In this document: positions 53,627 through 62,264 of the stretch, piece by piece
Position numbering within the stretch: position 1 is the first letter of the stretch
Layout of the letters: the number at the start of each line of letters is the position of its first letter
Origin: Candidatus Sumerlaeota bacterium
GTDB taxonomy: Bacteria; Sumerlaeota; Sumerlaeia; Sumerlaeales; Sumerlaeaceae
Length of the DNA: 64,000 bases
NCBI GenBank assembly: GCA_017161655.1
Contig: JADFCV010000004.1
Span: forward strand, 139,378 to 203,377
Direction: 5' to 3'
Translations under genes and position numbers: made by a program
The notes under the pieces: generated by a model
Database searches by the model: none
What the model saw: only the letters and a program-made list of their open reading frames with translations
What the model was told of the DNA's origin: nothing

Positions 53627-55237
53627 TTAATAGTTTTGCCACCCACCGACCTCGGCTGGGGCAAAAAAGAAATTGGTGACTCTCCGGGCGAAATCGAGAC
53701 GAACCGCTTCGCTCGTAATCGTCTCAAACGGAAAACCAACGACACAAATCTTGGCTGGAACAGAGCCACTTCCTACTGTCCCGATGTATTGGATTCCCGC
53801 TGTACCCCCCGTGGCATACTGTAAAGTGCTGACGGCGCCACCGAGCGGTGTCAGCACGTCAGGATAGTAGACATTGAACGTTCCGCTACTGCCGTTGTCG
53901 AAACTGCCACTCAGCCCCTGAAACACAGTCCCAGGCAACCCTGTAAAGCTGTAGCCATTGCCGGCACTGCCATCGCTTACGTATCCGCATCTCAGATAGT
54001 TTTGAGTGAACGGAAGGTCATTGATGGTGTTAGCCTTTGCGACGAGATCATAAAGAACTTCTGAGCCGGAAATGAAAAGCTTGCCTCCCGCCGCGAGATA
54101 GTCCTGCAAGACGAGTTGTTCTTGGTAACTCAGCGCGTCGTCAACACTGGATTCATCTCCAAGCAGCCACCACACCGCATCGTAAGAACCGAGTGAAACG
54201 CTGCGATCCAGTACGCGCAGGTTGTCCACGCTGTCGAAAGCAAAGCCAAGTTGCGCGAGCGGATTCGCATCACGTGCGAGGAAAGCATGAGCGTTGCCGC
54301 CCGATTCCGTTTTCCGAGTCCAACGATCGTAACCATTGACGAGCAGCACTTTTTTGGCGGATGGCGCTATGCGCACCGCCAGAACGGGTGACAGTGACGT
54401 CTCAGCGGCACCATTGACTGCTGCCACCCGCACATAATACGTGGTGTTCGACTGGAGCCCCGTGAGTGAACATTGCTGGCTTTGTGGTCCCAGCGAGCTT
54501 TCACTCACAGCCAGCATCCACGTCACCAGATCCGTAGATGTGTACACCCGGAAACCTGTCGTTGCCGCGCCAAGAAATTCCACCGTGGCTGTGCCATTGC
54601 TGCCCGCAATAACCTTCGTCAGCGACGGCCAGGGCACCACGTAGTTGTAACGCAACGGAACATAATTAGAATCCGTCGAAAGCACGCGCCGAGTCACCCG
54701 TCCCGGTGAAACACCAGTCGTGCATTCTAGCAGCATCGTGAGGTTGGTGCCCGTATATTTCTCAAAGATTCTCACGTGGGAGCTAGCCTTATTCATGAGG
54801 TCGCCGGGCGCAATGGTCGCGTAGGTCACTTGCGTGCAAATCGTAGGGAAAGAACTCGTTGTATAGCGTCCAGAGCGAAGGCAATTTGATGCGTAACCCG
54901 AGCAATCATCCCCGTAGGTTCCGCTCACGATAGCTGCGCTATTAATGTCTCCAGCCCAGCCATGATTCGTCACAACGTTTTTCCAAAAACTATCGCGGGT
55001 GTCAGTTCCGCCCCACTTATAGGAGATGCCCTGTTGCCAGCCCGGGGCCGAATAGGGGCACGTCGCATTTGGGACGCCCGAGTAGATGTTATAGGTGTCG
55101 CAATACCACTCTAATAGGTGAGCTTCGTAAGCAATTTCGAGAATCTGATCCCGCGCCATCGTATCAGGCACAGCAGCCACCTGCGCCACGAACGCTGTCA
55201 TTCCTATTGTAACGGCGAAGCGCAGAAGCTTTGTCAT
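53627..55237 (-). CDS. secreted NlpC/P60-like, FnIII and class I amidotransferase-like protein
   Basis: 536 residues. A signal peptide (1-23) is followed by a papain-like NlpC/P60-type domain with ISYKWGG, Cys112 in DDCSGYASNC and His154 in ASSHVRIFE. A fibronectin type III domain (about 205-290) and a C-terminal domain come next. The last starts KVLLVNGYDRW and contains YDAVWWLLGDES and GGKLFISGSEVLYDL, the strand-glycine pattern of ThuA/class I glutamine amidotransferase folds. By family the first part would cut peptide bonds of peptidoglycan or related substrates. The role of the last is unknown. It is translationally coupled (ATGA) to an upstream exported beta-propeller protein. Confidence 0.7.
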   Translation of the reverse strand: MTKLLRFAVTIGMTAFVAQVAAVPDTMARDQILEIAYEAHLLEWYCDTYNIYSGVPNATCPYSAPGWQQGISYKWGGTDTRDSFWKNVVTNHGWAGDINSAAIVSGTYGDDCSGYASNCLRSGRYTTSSFPTICTQVTYATIAPGDLMNKASSHVRIFEKYTGTNLTMLLECTTGVSPGRVTRRVLSTDSNYVPLRYNYVVPWPSLTKVIAGSNGTATVEFLGAATTGFRVYTSTDLVTWMLAVSESSLGPQSQQCSLTGLQSNTTYYVRVAAVNGAAETSLSPVLAVRIAPSAKKVLLVNGYDRWTRKTESGGNAHAFLARDANPLAQLGFAFDSVDNLRVLDRSVSLGSYDAVWWLLGDESSVDDALSYQEQLVLQDYLAAGGKLFISGSEVLYDLVAKANTINDLPFTQNYLRCGYVSDGSAGNGYSFTGLPGTVFQGLSGSFDNGSSGTFNVYYPDVLTPLGGAVSTLQYATGGTAGIQYIGTVGSGSVPAKICVVGFPFETITSEAVRLDFARRVTNFFFAPAEVGGWQNY

Positions 55238-56208
55238 GGAGCCAACTCCCAGCGCAGAAACTTTACCCCATCCTTCGTAGGCATCATTTGCCAGACGGTG
55301 CCGTCAGGCGCAACTTCGACCTTCTTGTATATTGTGGTATAAGACTCGTTCGGCAGCTCGAGAGAGGTCACAACTTTCCCGTCCCGAACACCTTTCAACA
55401 GCAGGTGCACATCGCGCCCCACAATTTCTTCAGTCTCGAATATGAGAAGGTTTTGGTTTGCCAGGAAACCCCGGAACAGCACTGCGCCCACCTGCGCATT
55501 GCTGAAGCGCCGAGCTGAGGTTGCGTTCATCACAATCTCCCCGACGCGCTTTGCAGCCACTACCGGCGCGGGCGCATTGCTCTCGGAGGGCGTGAGTTGC
55601 TTAGCCTGGATTCCCTTCTCCCCACGATAAACAAGAATGCGTCGTCCCTTTCCTGCCGGCCTTCCAGCCAGCACTCGTGTCGCAGTCGTGGGGCGTGCAT
55701 TTCCCATTTCGAAGCAATAGACGGTTTCATCGGGATCGTTCATGCAGAGAAGCCCATCTTCGTCCCACACGTCTTGTCCGACCCCTTCCACTAGCGGTAC
55801 CTCTCTTGGCACGCTGACATCGAACATCCGCTGGCCACCAGGACCGTAGACCTCCGCACCATTCTCCGTCCGCAAAAGCAATAGTCCGTCAGAATCGAAA
55901 CGCATAGCCGTTGGGCGCACTCCATCCACCACCACGCCCTGGAAGGTCCCATCTGGTTGCCACCGCTTGATTTGGCGATGCACTGTGTCTGCCACGTAAA
56001 GTTCGCCCTGGGGCGAGACCGCAAAAGTTAGTGGCCCAACGTTTTCTTGCTCCAAGCCAGTGCTTAGCCCAAGCTGATCAGGTTGGTCTCCCCACATGAC
56101 AATAAACGACGATAGGGGAGCTGTGGTCGCCGCGGCGAGATTGCTCCACAGCAAAGCTAGGAAAGTGATGGGCATGACCACAAAGGGGAATTTGCACCGA
56201 CGTCTCAT
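55234..56208 (-). CDS. exported beta-propeller-like protein
   Basis: 324 residues. A signal peptide (about 1-27) is followed by repeated blades of the NHL/SMP-30 type, for instance GPLTFAVSPQGELYVADTVHRQIKRWQPDG and then a similar stretch with RPTAMRFDSDGLLLLRTENG. Such propellers usually bind partner proteins or sugars. The ribosome binding site AAAGGAGG lies an unusual 17 bases before the only in-frame ATG, because a TAA in frame blocks any earlier start. It is coupled to the P60-type gene, so the two products probably work together outside the cell. Confidence 0.65.
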   Translation of the reverse strand: MRRRCKFPFVVMPITFLALLWSNLAAATTAPLSSFIVMWGDQPDQLGLSTGLEQENVGPLTFAVSPQGELYVADTVHRQIKRWQPDGTFQGVVVDGVRPTAMRFDSDGLLLLRTENGAEVYGPGGQRMFDVSVPREVPLVEGVGQDVWDEDGLLCMNDPDETVYCFEMGNARPTTATRVLAGRPAGKGRRILVYRGEKGIQAKQLTPSESNAPAPVVAAKRVGEIVMNATSARRFSNAQVGAVLFRGFLANQNLLIFETEEIVGRDVHLLLKGVRDGKVVTSLELPNESYTTIYKKVEVAPDGTVWQMMPTKDGVKFLRWELAP

Positions 56209-56244
56209 GGCTGCTTACTGGTAGCCTCCTTTAGATCACGACTC

Positions 56245-57891
56245 TCAGTCAATGCGCGGAGGTGTTTTTGTGGGGTCAATCCGAACGTAAATGCGAAGCT
56301 CCGTTTTTTCAGCCTCACTGAGCGTCCATTTTTTATCTGTATCCCACTTATCCTTCCGGACACCAAACCATTCTCTCACCAACGAGCGATCCGATTTCCC
56401 AATCCGGCGGAAATCGTCGTGGTAGAGCACAAAGGCGCGCTGCTTGCCGTTTGTCTTCTCCTGGAGCTGCTTGTCGCAAGCATCTGGATTCGAGGGCGGC
56501 CGCATCTCGGTGAAAGCTAGTCCTTCCATGTAGCGTGCCAACCCACGTTCCAGTCCGCCCGGACTCACCACGAGAAACGCATCACTCTGCGCGGTGTAAT
56601 CAGCATTCCGAATGCGCTTTACCGCTTCCTTAAGGCCGTAGCCGGGATCGCTAAGGCCCAAGAAATTATAGGTTGTCATGAAAAGCACAAAGAGTAGTCC
56701 CATCACAATGGTGCCTGGCCGACCGGGGGCAGCATCGATTCCGCACGCCAACAGCACCAGCAGTGGTGGCAGGCTCACGATGAAAAATTCCGGGCGCAGA
56801 GGATGCCCTGACGAAAAGCCACCAACCAGCATGATTGCTATGGCCGGGACGAGAAAAGTCACCCATTGGTAAAGCAGGAACGAAGCTAAGCTGAGTCGCC
56901 GCCAATGACCCAACACATCCTGCGTTTCATCCACCCACATCACATGCTCGGGCAAAGCTTCGGCCTCTGCCTGGCGGATACGATAATAGACCCAGCTCAA
57001 AACCAACGCTGCCAGAACGAAAAGGTAGAGGATAGCGCGCACAAAAACTCGCTCACCATACCGATAGCGCGGGAACTCCCCAACCGTTGCGGACACCAGC
57101 CCGCGGGCAAGATCAGCTACCGAAGGAGCATCAACATCAAATCCACTAAAATGCTTCTTCGCATAAACCACACCAAAAAGCATCAGCGCGATAATCACAA
57201 GTGTGCCGGTGGCCGCCACGATCACAAAGCTGCGGGGCGTTTTCTTCGGACGGATGAGTGCAAAGAAGAACTGACCAAGCAGGACGAACCAAAAAAACGG
57301 ATGGGTGAGAGCACCGAGCGCGCTCACAAGTGACCAGCTGACCCAGTGCCGTTGCTCATTTTCATCCAAGGCCCGTATGGCGTAATAATGCGATCCGACA
57401 ACGAAGAGACTCAGAAGCGCGTAAGATGAAACCTCATTAGCTGAATGGACCAGAGCGGGGTTCAAAGCAAACCCAACGAGACACAGGACAAACGCAAGTC
57501 CTCGCAGGAACCGAGAGGCAAATACAGTAAAAGCCACGCAGGCAGCGAGAGCAAACACCGCAGAAGGCGCGCGCAGCAAAGCGTCGTTTGCCGTGCCAAC
57601 AATTTTTCCCCAGCCCCGCAAAATCTCGTAATACAAAGGCAGGTGCCCATGAAAGATTTCGTGGAAAAGGTTCGGCCGCGGGTTTGTGATGTAATCGAGT
57701 CCGAAGTACTCGTCGCCGTACAAATCACGCCGGCCAAGTGCGACAAAACGTAAGAGAGCAGATACTCCCAGACACACCAGAATGATTAGGAGCGTTTCGC
57801 GCCCAATTTTCCGCGGAGTAGGCGCAAAAAGATCAACGGACGAACCGTCCGCGCACGTATTCACTGTGGCCGTGTTTTTCTGGTTTCCCAC
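56245..57891 (-). CDS. GT39/ArnT-like membrane glycosyltransferase
   Basis: 548 residues with about eleven membrane helices. The first luminal loop has the acidic motif GRRDLYGDEYFGLDYI, followed by HGHLPLYYEILRGW, both usual for PMT/ArnT-type enzymes that take a sugar from polyprenyl phosphate. The C-terminal 130 residues are soluble. The N-terminal 25 residues are a hydrophilic extension. The gene is likely first of the operon that continues with the beta-propeller and P60-type genes. The donor sugar is unknown. Confidence 0.8.
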   Translation of the reverse strand: MGNQKNTATVNTCADGSSVDLFAPTPRKIGRETLLIILVCLGVSALLRFVALGRRDLYGDEYFGLDYITNPRPNLFHEIFHGHLPLYYEILRGWGKIVGTANDALLRAPSAVFALAACVAFTVFASRFLRGLAFVLCLVGFALNPALVHSANEVSSYALLSLFVVGSHYYAIRALDENEQRHWVSWSLVSALGALTHPFFWFVLLGQFFFALIRPKKTPRSFVIVAATGTLVIIALMLFGVVYAKKHFSGFDVDAPSVADLARGLVSATVGEFPRYRYGERVFVRAILYLFVLAALVLSWVYYRIRQAEAEALPEHVMWVDETQDVLGHWRRLSLASFLLYQWVTFLVPAIAIMLVGGFSSGHPLRPEFFIVSLPPLLVLLACGIDAAPGRPGTIVMGLLFVLFMTTYNFLGLSDPGYGLKEAVKRIRNADYTAQSDAFLVVSPGGLERGLARYMEGLAFTEMRPPSNPDACDKQLQEKTNGKQRAFVLYHDDFRRIGKSDRSLVREWFGVRKDKWDTDKKWTLSEAEKTELRIYVRIDPTKTPPRID

Positions 57892-58009
57892 TTTGCTGCT
57901 AACCAGTGTGCTTGCTTGAAACTCACACGCAAGAATAACTCGATGCCTTTTCCAGCCTCACGGAGAATTCACAACACTGCCAATTCTAATCCGCTGTCTA
58001 CCGTGGAAA

Positions 58010-58891
58010 TCAGCGACTCGTCTCTGCGAGAAGTTGTCGATCTACCACCGACTTTCCGCGTCGCGCAGCCTCAAAGAGCGCCGTGTGGCACAAGCGGTTA
58101 ATGTCACGAGGGATTCCCGCCGAAAGCTCGTGCAGAAGCGAATAAGCATCTGGGGCAAACACCGTTGGGCGCCCCCCACTCACCAAACAGCGGAATTTCA
58201 CGTATTGCTCGGTTTCTTCGGCAGTCAGAGGTCTCAAACGTGCCCGGATGAACATGCGGTTGGCAATGGAAGCGTACTCAGGTCTCGCCAGTTTCTGGAC
58301 AAAGAACTCCTCGCCAAACAGCAAAAGCGTCACCAGTTTGCGTTCGGGAACTTCGATGTTTGAGAGCGTGCGAATCACCTGTAGGGCGTCAAGGCCAAGA
58401 AAATGGCACTCATCCACTACAATAACGAGCTGTTTGCCATCGGCGTAGAGCGCCATAATCCGTTCTTGAACAGTGCTCATGAGTTGGTGAAATGGAGCCC
58501 GCGCCGGGAGCGAATCAGCTCCCAACTCGACTGCTACCTCCCGCAGCAAACCCGTGCGTGTCATGCCCGGATAGGCCAGAACAAGAATTGTTTCATAGCG
58601 CCCCGGATCAAGCTCGGAGATGAGAATCTGCGTCAGGAGCGTCTTCCCGGTCCCACTCAGCGCGGTCGTCAATCCCACGGCCACATGTTCCTCGATGCAA
58701 CGTTTCATCTTAATGTAGGCATCTTCGTGGGCTTCCGTCCTGAAGAAGAACTTCGGGTTCACGTTGTCGCCGAACGGATGTTCCTGAAAACGAAAATGCC
58801 GAAGAACATAAGCCGTTCGTTCCTCGAACTGCACTGCCCCGCGGCTCGCGTCATGATCTACAAGATCAACGATGTTGTAGGTTTCTCCCAT
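58010..58891 (-). CDS. ExeA/GspA-like AAA ATPase
   Basis: 293 residues. The start LRHFRFQEHPFGDNVNPKFFF is the ExeA-family hallmark (FxxxPFxxxPDPxFF). Walker A is LSGTGKT at about 78-84 with the first glycine replaced by alanine. Walker B is VIVVDECH. Sensor-like IRTLSNIEVPERKLVTLLLFG and the C-terminal IPRDINRLCHTALFEA match the family. ExeA/GspA/MshM proteins use ATP to help assemble secretin-type secretion or pilus machines through the peptidoglycan, although here the usual peptidoglycan-binding domain is absent. It lies downstream of a 40-residue membrane protein and a MinD-type gene. Confidence 0.85.
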   Translation of the reverse strand: MGETYNIVDLVDHDASRGAVQFEERTAYVLRHFRFQEHPFGDNVNPKFFFRTEAHEDAYIKMKRCIEEHVAVGLTTALSGTGKTLLTQILISELDPGRYETILVLAYPGMTRTGLLREVAVELGADSLPARAPFHQLMSTVQERIMALYADGKQLVIVVDECHFLGLDALQVIRTLSNIEVPERKLVTLLLFGEEFFVQKLARPEYASIANRMFIRARLRPLTAEETEQYVKFRCLVSGGRPTVFAPDAYSLLHELSAGIPRDINRLCHTALFEAARRGKSVVDRQLLAETSR

Positions 58892-58950
58892 CCCTTCTCA
58901 CTCCTGCTTCAGTCCCGGGATCATTTCCTATCCTTGCTTCCCCTCTTTGG

Positions 58951-58992
58951 GCGGATGCCTGCTTATGGTTGTGGGCGTCAGCAGGCATCCGC
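58951..58992. repeat. perfect 13-bp inverted repeat upstream of the ExeA-like gene
   Basis: GCGGATGCCTGCT (58951-58963) pairs perfectly with AGCAGGCATCCGC (58980-58992) around a 16-base loop. It lies in the leader of the ExeA-like gene, 35 bases after the small membrane ORF. No T run follows on either strand, so it is more likely an RNA-stability, translation-control or protein-binding element than a terminator. Confidence 0.6.
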
Positions 58993-59027
58993 GAAGGGCG
59001 GCCTTATCCTGTTGCCGCGGGCAAGAC

Positions 59028-59150
59028 TCATACGTGCACGATGTCTTTCAGCGAAACGTAAACGGCCACAAGCAGCGAGCAGATCCCCGCTGTCCCTACA
59101 AGGAGCCGTGCGATCCACCGCTCCGACGTTGTCATCGATCTGTAAATCAT
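59028..59150 (-). CDS. 40-residue single-pass membrane protein
   Basis: A short gene found by reading the gap between the ExeA-like and MinD-like genes. The ATG at 59150 is preceded by AAAGGAG ten bases upstream, a near-ideal ribosome binding site, and the frame ends in TGA at 59028-59030. The peptide starts MIYRSMTTSERWIARLL, has one hydrophobic helix at about 15-33 (rich in Leu, Val, Gly and Ala), and ends in SLKDIVHV. The basic N-terminus predicts that the C-terminus is outside. No family is recognised. It may tether one of the neighbouring ATPases to the membrane. Confidence 0.6.
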   Translation of the reverse strand: MIYRSMTTSERWIARLLVGTAGICSLLVAVYVSLKDIVHV

Positions 59151-59185
59151 GCGGGTTCTCCTTTACGAACCTTCGGTTAGCAATT

Positions 59186-60295
59186 TTAGATAGCGACAGC
59201 TCGAGGCGAGCTTGTCATACTGCGTTTCAAGGCACCCATAAGATCAGCAAAACTCGATTCCTTACGTTCGTTCACAAACACGCGCGTGTTGAAGATCGTA
59301 TCCACAATATCTCGAAAATTGCGCGTAATTTCCGAATGCGGATAGGCAAACACGACAGGCCTTCTCTGCTCCGTTGCCACGCGCATTTGTTCGCTATTCA
59401 CGAGATAGCCCAGGTCATTCAGCTCATAATTGAGAACCTTGCGCACGGCGGCCTGCAACTTATTGAAAACATTCTTCGCTTCGTAGCAGTCGCTGGCCAT
59501 ATTGGTCAGCAGGCCGATTTTTGAGTTTGGTTCCATCTCCAGCAATATCTTGATGATCGAAAAACAGTCGGCATTAGCTGCAATGTTCGGGGTGGTCACC
59601 GCGATGACCTCGTCGGCGAATGCTGCAAAGCGCAGAACGTTCTCGCTGATACCCGCCCCCGTATCCACCAGAAGCACATCCACGTCTTGCTCAAGCTTGT
59701 CGAGCTGACGTAGCAAGATACGCCGCTGCTCATCGGTTAAGTTTGCCAACTCGCGTATACCTTGCCCTCCGCTGATGATTTGAATTCCCAGAGGACCTCG
59801 TGTGATGATATCCTCGAGCGGAAAATCGTTTTGAATGAGGTGTGCCAGATTGAATCGCGGCTTAATCCCCATAAGGATGTGAACGTTAGCCAGGCCGAGA
59901 TCCGCGTCGAAGATAGCCACCTTGCGTCCTGTTTGAGCAATTGTCACGGCAAGGTTCACCACGATGCTTGTTTTCCCCACTCCGCCCTTCCCACTTGTGA
60001 TAGCAATGACCCGTGCGTAGTTGCTTCCACGCACTGGTACCGGGATTTTCGCGCGAATATCGCTGATGGTAGCCTTGAGCTCGCGTTTGACCTCTTCGAT
60101 CGTGAACCCGCGCTTGTAGATGAGCTCCTTGATCCGTGTCAGAATGGCGATGTGATCCTCGGTAAAGTCATTCTTATCGAGTCCCATCTCAGTGAAGGTG
60201 AGGAACTCTCGGAAGGCATTTTCATAGTACCGAATTTCGGCCTCTTCTAAACCTGTCCGTTCGGCCACCTGCTTGATCGAAAATCTCCGGATCAT
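59186..60295 (-). CDS. MerR-type HTH fused to a MinD/FlhG-like ATPase
   Basis: 369 residues. The first 75 have the MerR fold: RRFSIKQVAERTGLEEAEIRYYENAF gives the helix-turn-helix with the R-Y-Y-E hallmark, followed by the wing and helix. From about 93 a deviant-Walker ParA/MinD ATPase follows, with SGKGGVGKTS at 101-110, the switch aspartates in FDADLGLANVHILMG and VLLVDTGAG. Its closest layout is FlhG (YlxH), which places flagella or pili at cell poles. A C-terminal amphipathic membrane-targeting helix is possible (SSFADLMGALKRSM). Such a fusion could link DNA binding to positioning. No flagellar genes are in the window. Confidence 0.85.
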   Translation of the reverse strand: MIRRFSIKQVAERTGLEEAEIRYYENAFREFLTFTEMGLDKNDFTEDHIAILTRIKELIYKRGFTIEEVKRELKATISDIRAKIPVPVRGSNYARVIAITSGKGGVGKTSIVVNLAVTIAQTGRKVAIFDADLGLANVHILMGIKPRFNLAHLIQNDFPLEDIITRGPLGIQIISGGQGIRELANLTDEQRRILLRQLDKLEQDVDVLLVDTGAGISENVLRFAAFADEVIAVTTPNIAANADCFSIIKILLEMEPNSKIGLLTNMASDCYEAKNVFNKLQAAVRKVLNYELNDLGYLVNSEQMRVATEQRRPVVFAYPHSEITRNFRDIVDTIFNTRVFVNERKESSFADLMGALKRSMTSSPRAVAI

Positions 60296-60599
60296 TCGCA
60301 GCCTCTACCTCCGCAGTCCACATGTGTTACCGATGGATTTGCCATCGGCCCGATCAGCATCGGTTATCGCTTCTACCTGTCCAGCCGCCGCCTCTGCGCT
60401 TCTGGATCCGTCACTCAGCTAACAATTTTCACAAAATGTAGTCCCGATAATTCGCCAATTCTTGTATGCCTCCTAGTCCACAGAACTTTTCTTGTCAATA
60501 AAAAGTCACAAAAAACTCCGCTGGCGCTGCTGTTAGGGCTTTGAATGCAATTCTTTGCAGCTCGATACTAATTCCACCGAAAAGGTTGCGGAGCACAAC
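60296..60599. other. intergenic region between the MerR-MinD and thiS genes
   Basis: 304 bases with no gene. CCGATGG (60330-60336) pairs with CCATCGG (60342-60348) around ATTTG, and CCGAT-CAGC-ATCGG follows at 60350-60363, so a structured leader is possible. The AT-rich stretch at 60420-60520 probably holds the thiS and divergent promoters. I searched for a TPP riboswitch and did not see its conserved CTGAGA box. Confidence 0.4.
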
Positions 60600-60806
60600 A
60601 TGATCTCACTCACAGTAAATGGAAAGCCCCAGACGTTTGAAAACGTATCAAATGTCATCGAATTGCTCGACGCGCTAAGCATTCAGCGCGACCAGGTGGC
60701 TGTCATGGTCAACGGCGACGTCATCCGCCGTGCCGACCATCCCACGACAATCCTGCACGATGGCGACTCCGTCGAGGTCATCACCATTGTCGGTGGCGGC
60801 TGTTGA
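60600..60806 (+). CDS. thiS: sulfur carrier ThiS-like protein with extra C-terminal Cys
   Basis: 68 residues from the ATG at 60600 (GGAG eight bases before); an upstream in-frame ATG would add 15 unsupported residues. It is a beta-grasp protein starting ISLTVNGKPQTFE with the family's VMVNGDVIRRADH and the C-terminal HDGDSVEVITIVGGG. ThiS normally ends in Gly-Gly, which is adenylated by ThiF and carries sulfur for the thiazole ring. Here a cysteine follows the glycines. That residue would need removal, or may be used directly. No thiG, thiF or thiH is adjacent. Confidence 0.85.
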   Translation: MISLTVNGKPQTFENVSNVIELLDALSIQRDQVAVMVNGDVIRRADHPTTILHDGDSVEVITIVGGGC

Positions 60807-60814
60807 GTAGCGTC

Positions 60815-61327
60815 TTAGGGGCGCTTGAGAATTGCATCGAATTTGTCCGCGGTCAGCCTGAAGAAATACCATTCCGCCAGGTGCTGAGCTCCGTAGCGTT
60901 TGAAGAAATTCTGAGCCGTCACGTTCCAATCCAGCGTTACCCATTCGATCCGCCCGCAGCCCCGTTCTTTCGCAAGTTCCACACACTTGCGGAAAAGCGC
61001 ATGGCCGACTCCTGACCCACGGTAGTCTGGTAGAACAAAAATGTCCTCGATGTAGAGTGTTGGCCGGGCCAGAAAGGTGGAGTACGTCTCAAGTAGGAAA
61101 GCATAGCCGACCGCTTGTCCGTCAACTTCTGCAAGCCAGACCTCAAATCGTGGCTTCTCGCAGAAGGCATCTTTTACCAGTCGTTCTTCTGCGTCGCGAT
61201 CTGGCGGCTCCAGTTTTTCATATTCAGCCAGCGCGCGGATCAATCGCAGCATCGTGGCTGCGTCGTCCGGCGTTGCACGTCGAACAACAACATTAGCTGA
61301 TTTGGGGCGAGAAACTTGGTCAGTCAT
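60815..61327 (-). CDS. GNAT-family N-acetyltransferase (SSAT-like)
   Basis: 170 residues from the ATG at 61327; a GTG twelve bases upstream is the alternative. The core is VRRATPDDAATMLRLIRALAEYEK and later LYIEDIFVLPDYRGSGVGHALFRKCVELA with the acetyl-CoA pyrophosphate loop RGSGVG. This layout is that of spermidine/diamine acetyltransferases. The C-terminal WVTLDWNVTAQNFFKRYGAQ also fits. The substrate is probably a small amine or amino acid. The gene converges with thiS with only eight bases between the stops. Confidence 0.9.
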   Translation of the reverse strand: MTDQVSRPKSANVVVRRATPDDAATMLRLIRALAEYEKLEPPDRDAEERLVKDAFCEKPRFEVWLAEVDGQAVGYAFLLETYSTFLARPTLYIEDIFVLPDYRGSGVGHALFRKCVELAKERGCGRIEWVTLDWNVTAQNFFKRYGAQHLAEWYFFRLTADKFDAILKRP

Positions 61328-61363
61328 GATGAGTCCCACGCCTGCCGGGAGTTGAATGGCGTG

Positions 61364-62167
61364 TCAACCCTGTCGCGGCATATTCTGCTTTTCTAAGCCG
61401 AAGGTGCGCAGCATCTCCATCGGAAACGGGAATACGATCGTGGAGCTCTTTTCCGCGCTGATTTCTACAAGTGTCTGCAAATAGCGCATTTGCATGGCCA
61501 TCGGATGAGCTGCCATCATGTCCGCAGCTGCGACAAGTTTCTCGGCCGCTTGGAATTCTCCCTCCGCGCTGATTACTTTCGCGCGCCGCTCGCGCTCCGC
61601 TTCGGCTTGGCGCGCCATAGCACGTTGCATCTCCTGCGGCAGGTCCACTTTCTTGATTTCCACCGCCGTGACCTTAACGCCCCAGGCATCGGTTTGCCGA
61701 TCCAGAATTCCCTGCAGCTCAAGGTTCAGCTTTTCTCGCTCAGCAAGAAGTTCATCCAGCTCGACCTGGCCAAGCACGCTTCGCAGGGTAGTTTGGGCCA
61801 TCTGCGAGGTGGCAAACAGGTAGTCCTCCACTGACACGATAGCCTTTGACGGATCAACAACCTGGAAGTAGACCACTGCGTTGACATGAACCGACACGTT
61901 GTCGCGTGTGATCACATCTTGCGGGGGAACATCCAGTGTTACGATTCGCAAACTTACCCGGACCATCCGATCAATGGGCCAAAAGATGAGCACAAGGCCG
62001 GGGCCCTTCGGTTGCGGTAACAAACGTCCCAGGCGGAACACGACGCCGCGCTCATACTCGTTCAGTACGTTGATGCATTTCGCCAGGTAGATGACGACGA
62101 TGAGAATAACCGGGACGATTGGCCCACTCAACAAAGACGTTAAAAAATTGACATCTGGCTGCGCCAT
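61364..62167 (-). CDS. slipin/stomatin-type SPFH protein
   Basis: 267 residues. An N-terminal membrane helix (about 15-35) is followed by the SPFH domain ([33 protein letters not shown]) and a charged helical C-terminus ([23 protein letters not shown]). GGGAGG precedes the ATG by ten bases. Slipins form ring- or cage-like assemblies on the membrane and act with an NfeD-type partner, often coupled to protease control. No nfeD gene is adjacent here, which is unusual. Role by family only. Confidence 0.92.
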   Translation of the reverse strand: MAQPDVNFLTSLLSGPIVPVILIVVIYLAKCINVLNEYERGVVFRLGRLLPQPKGPGLVLIFWPIDRMVRVSLRIVTLDVPPQDVITRDNVSVHVNAVVYFQVVDPSKAIVSVEDYLFATSQMAQTTLRSVLGQVELDELLAEREKLNLELQGILDRQTDAWGVKVTAVEIKKVDLPQEMQRAMARQAEAERERRAKVISAEGEFQAAEKLVAAADMMAAHPMAMQMRYLQTLVEISAEKSSTIVFPFPMEMLRTFGLEKQNMPRQG

Positions 62168-62264
62168 GTTTTCTGACCTCCCTGACTTTGCTAACTAGCT
62201 CATAACCTTTGCGTGTTGCGGAATCTATAGAAAAGCGCCATTGCTTAGACAGAATCTCTTTTTC

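Noticed and set aside
60296-60599. TPP riboswitch in front of thiS
   Set aside because: The conserved thi-box elements are not visible, although small ATCGG dyads are present.
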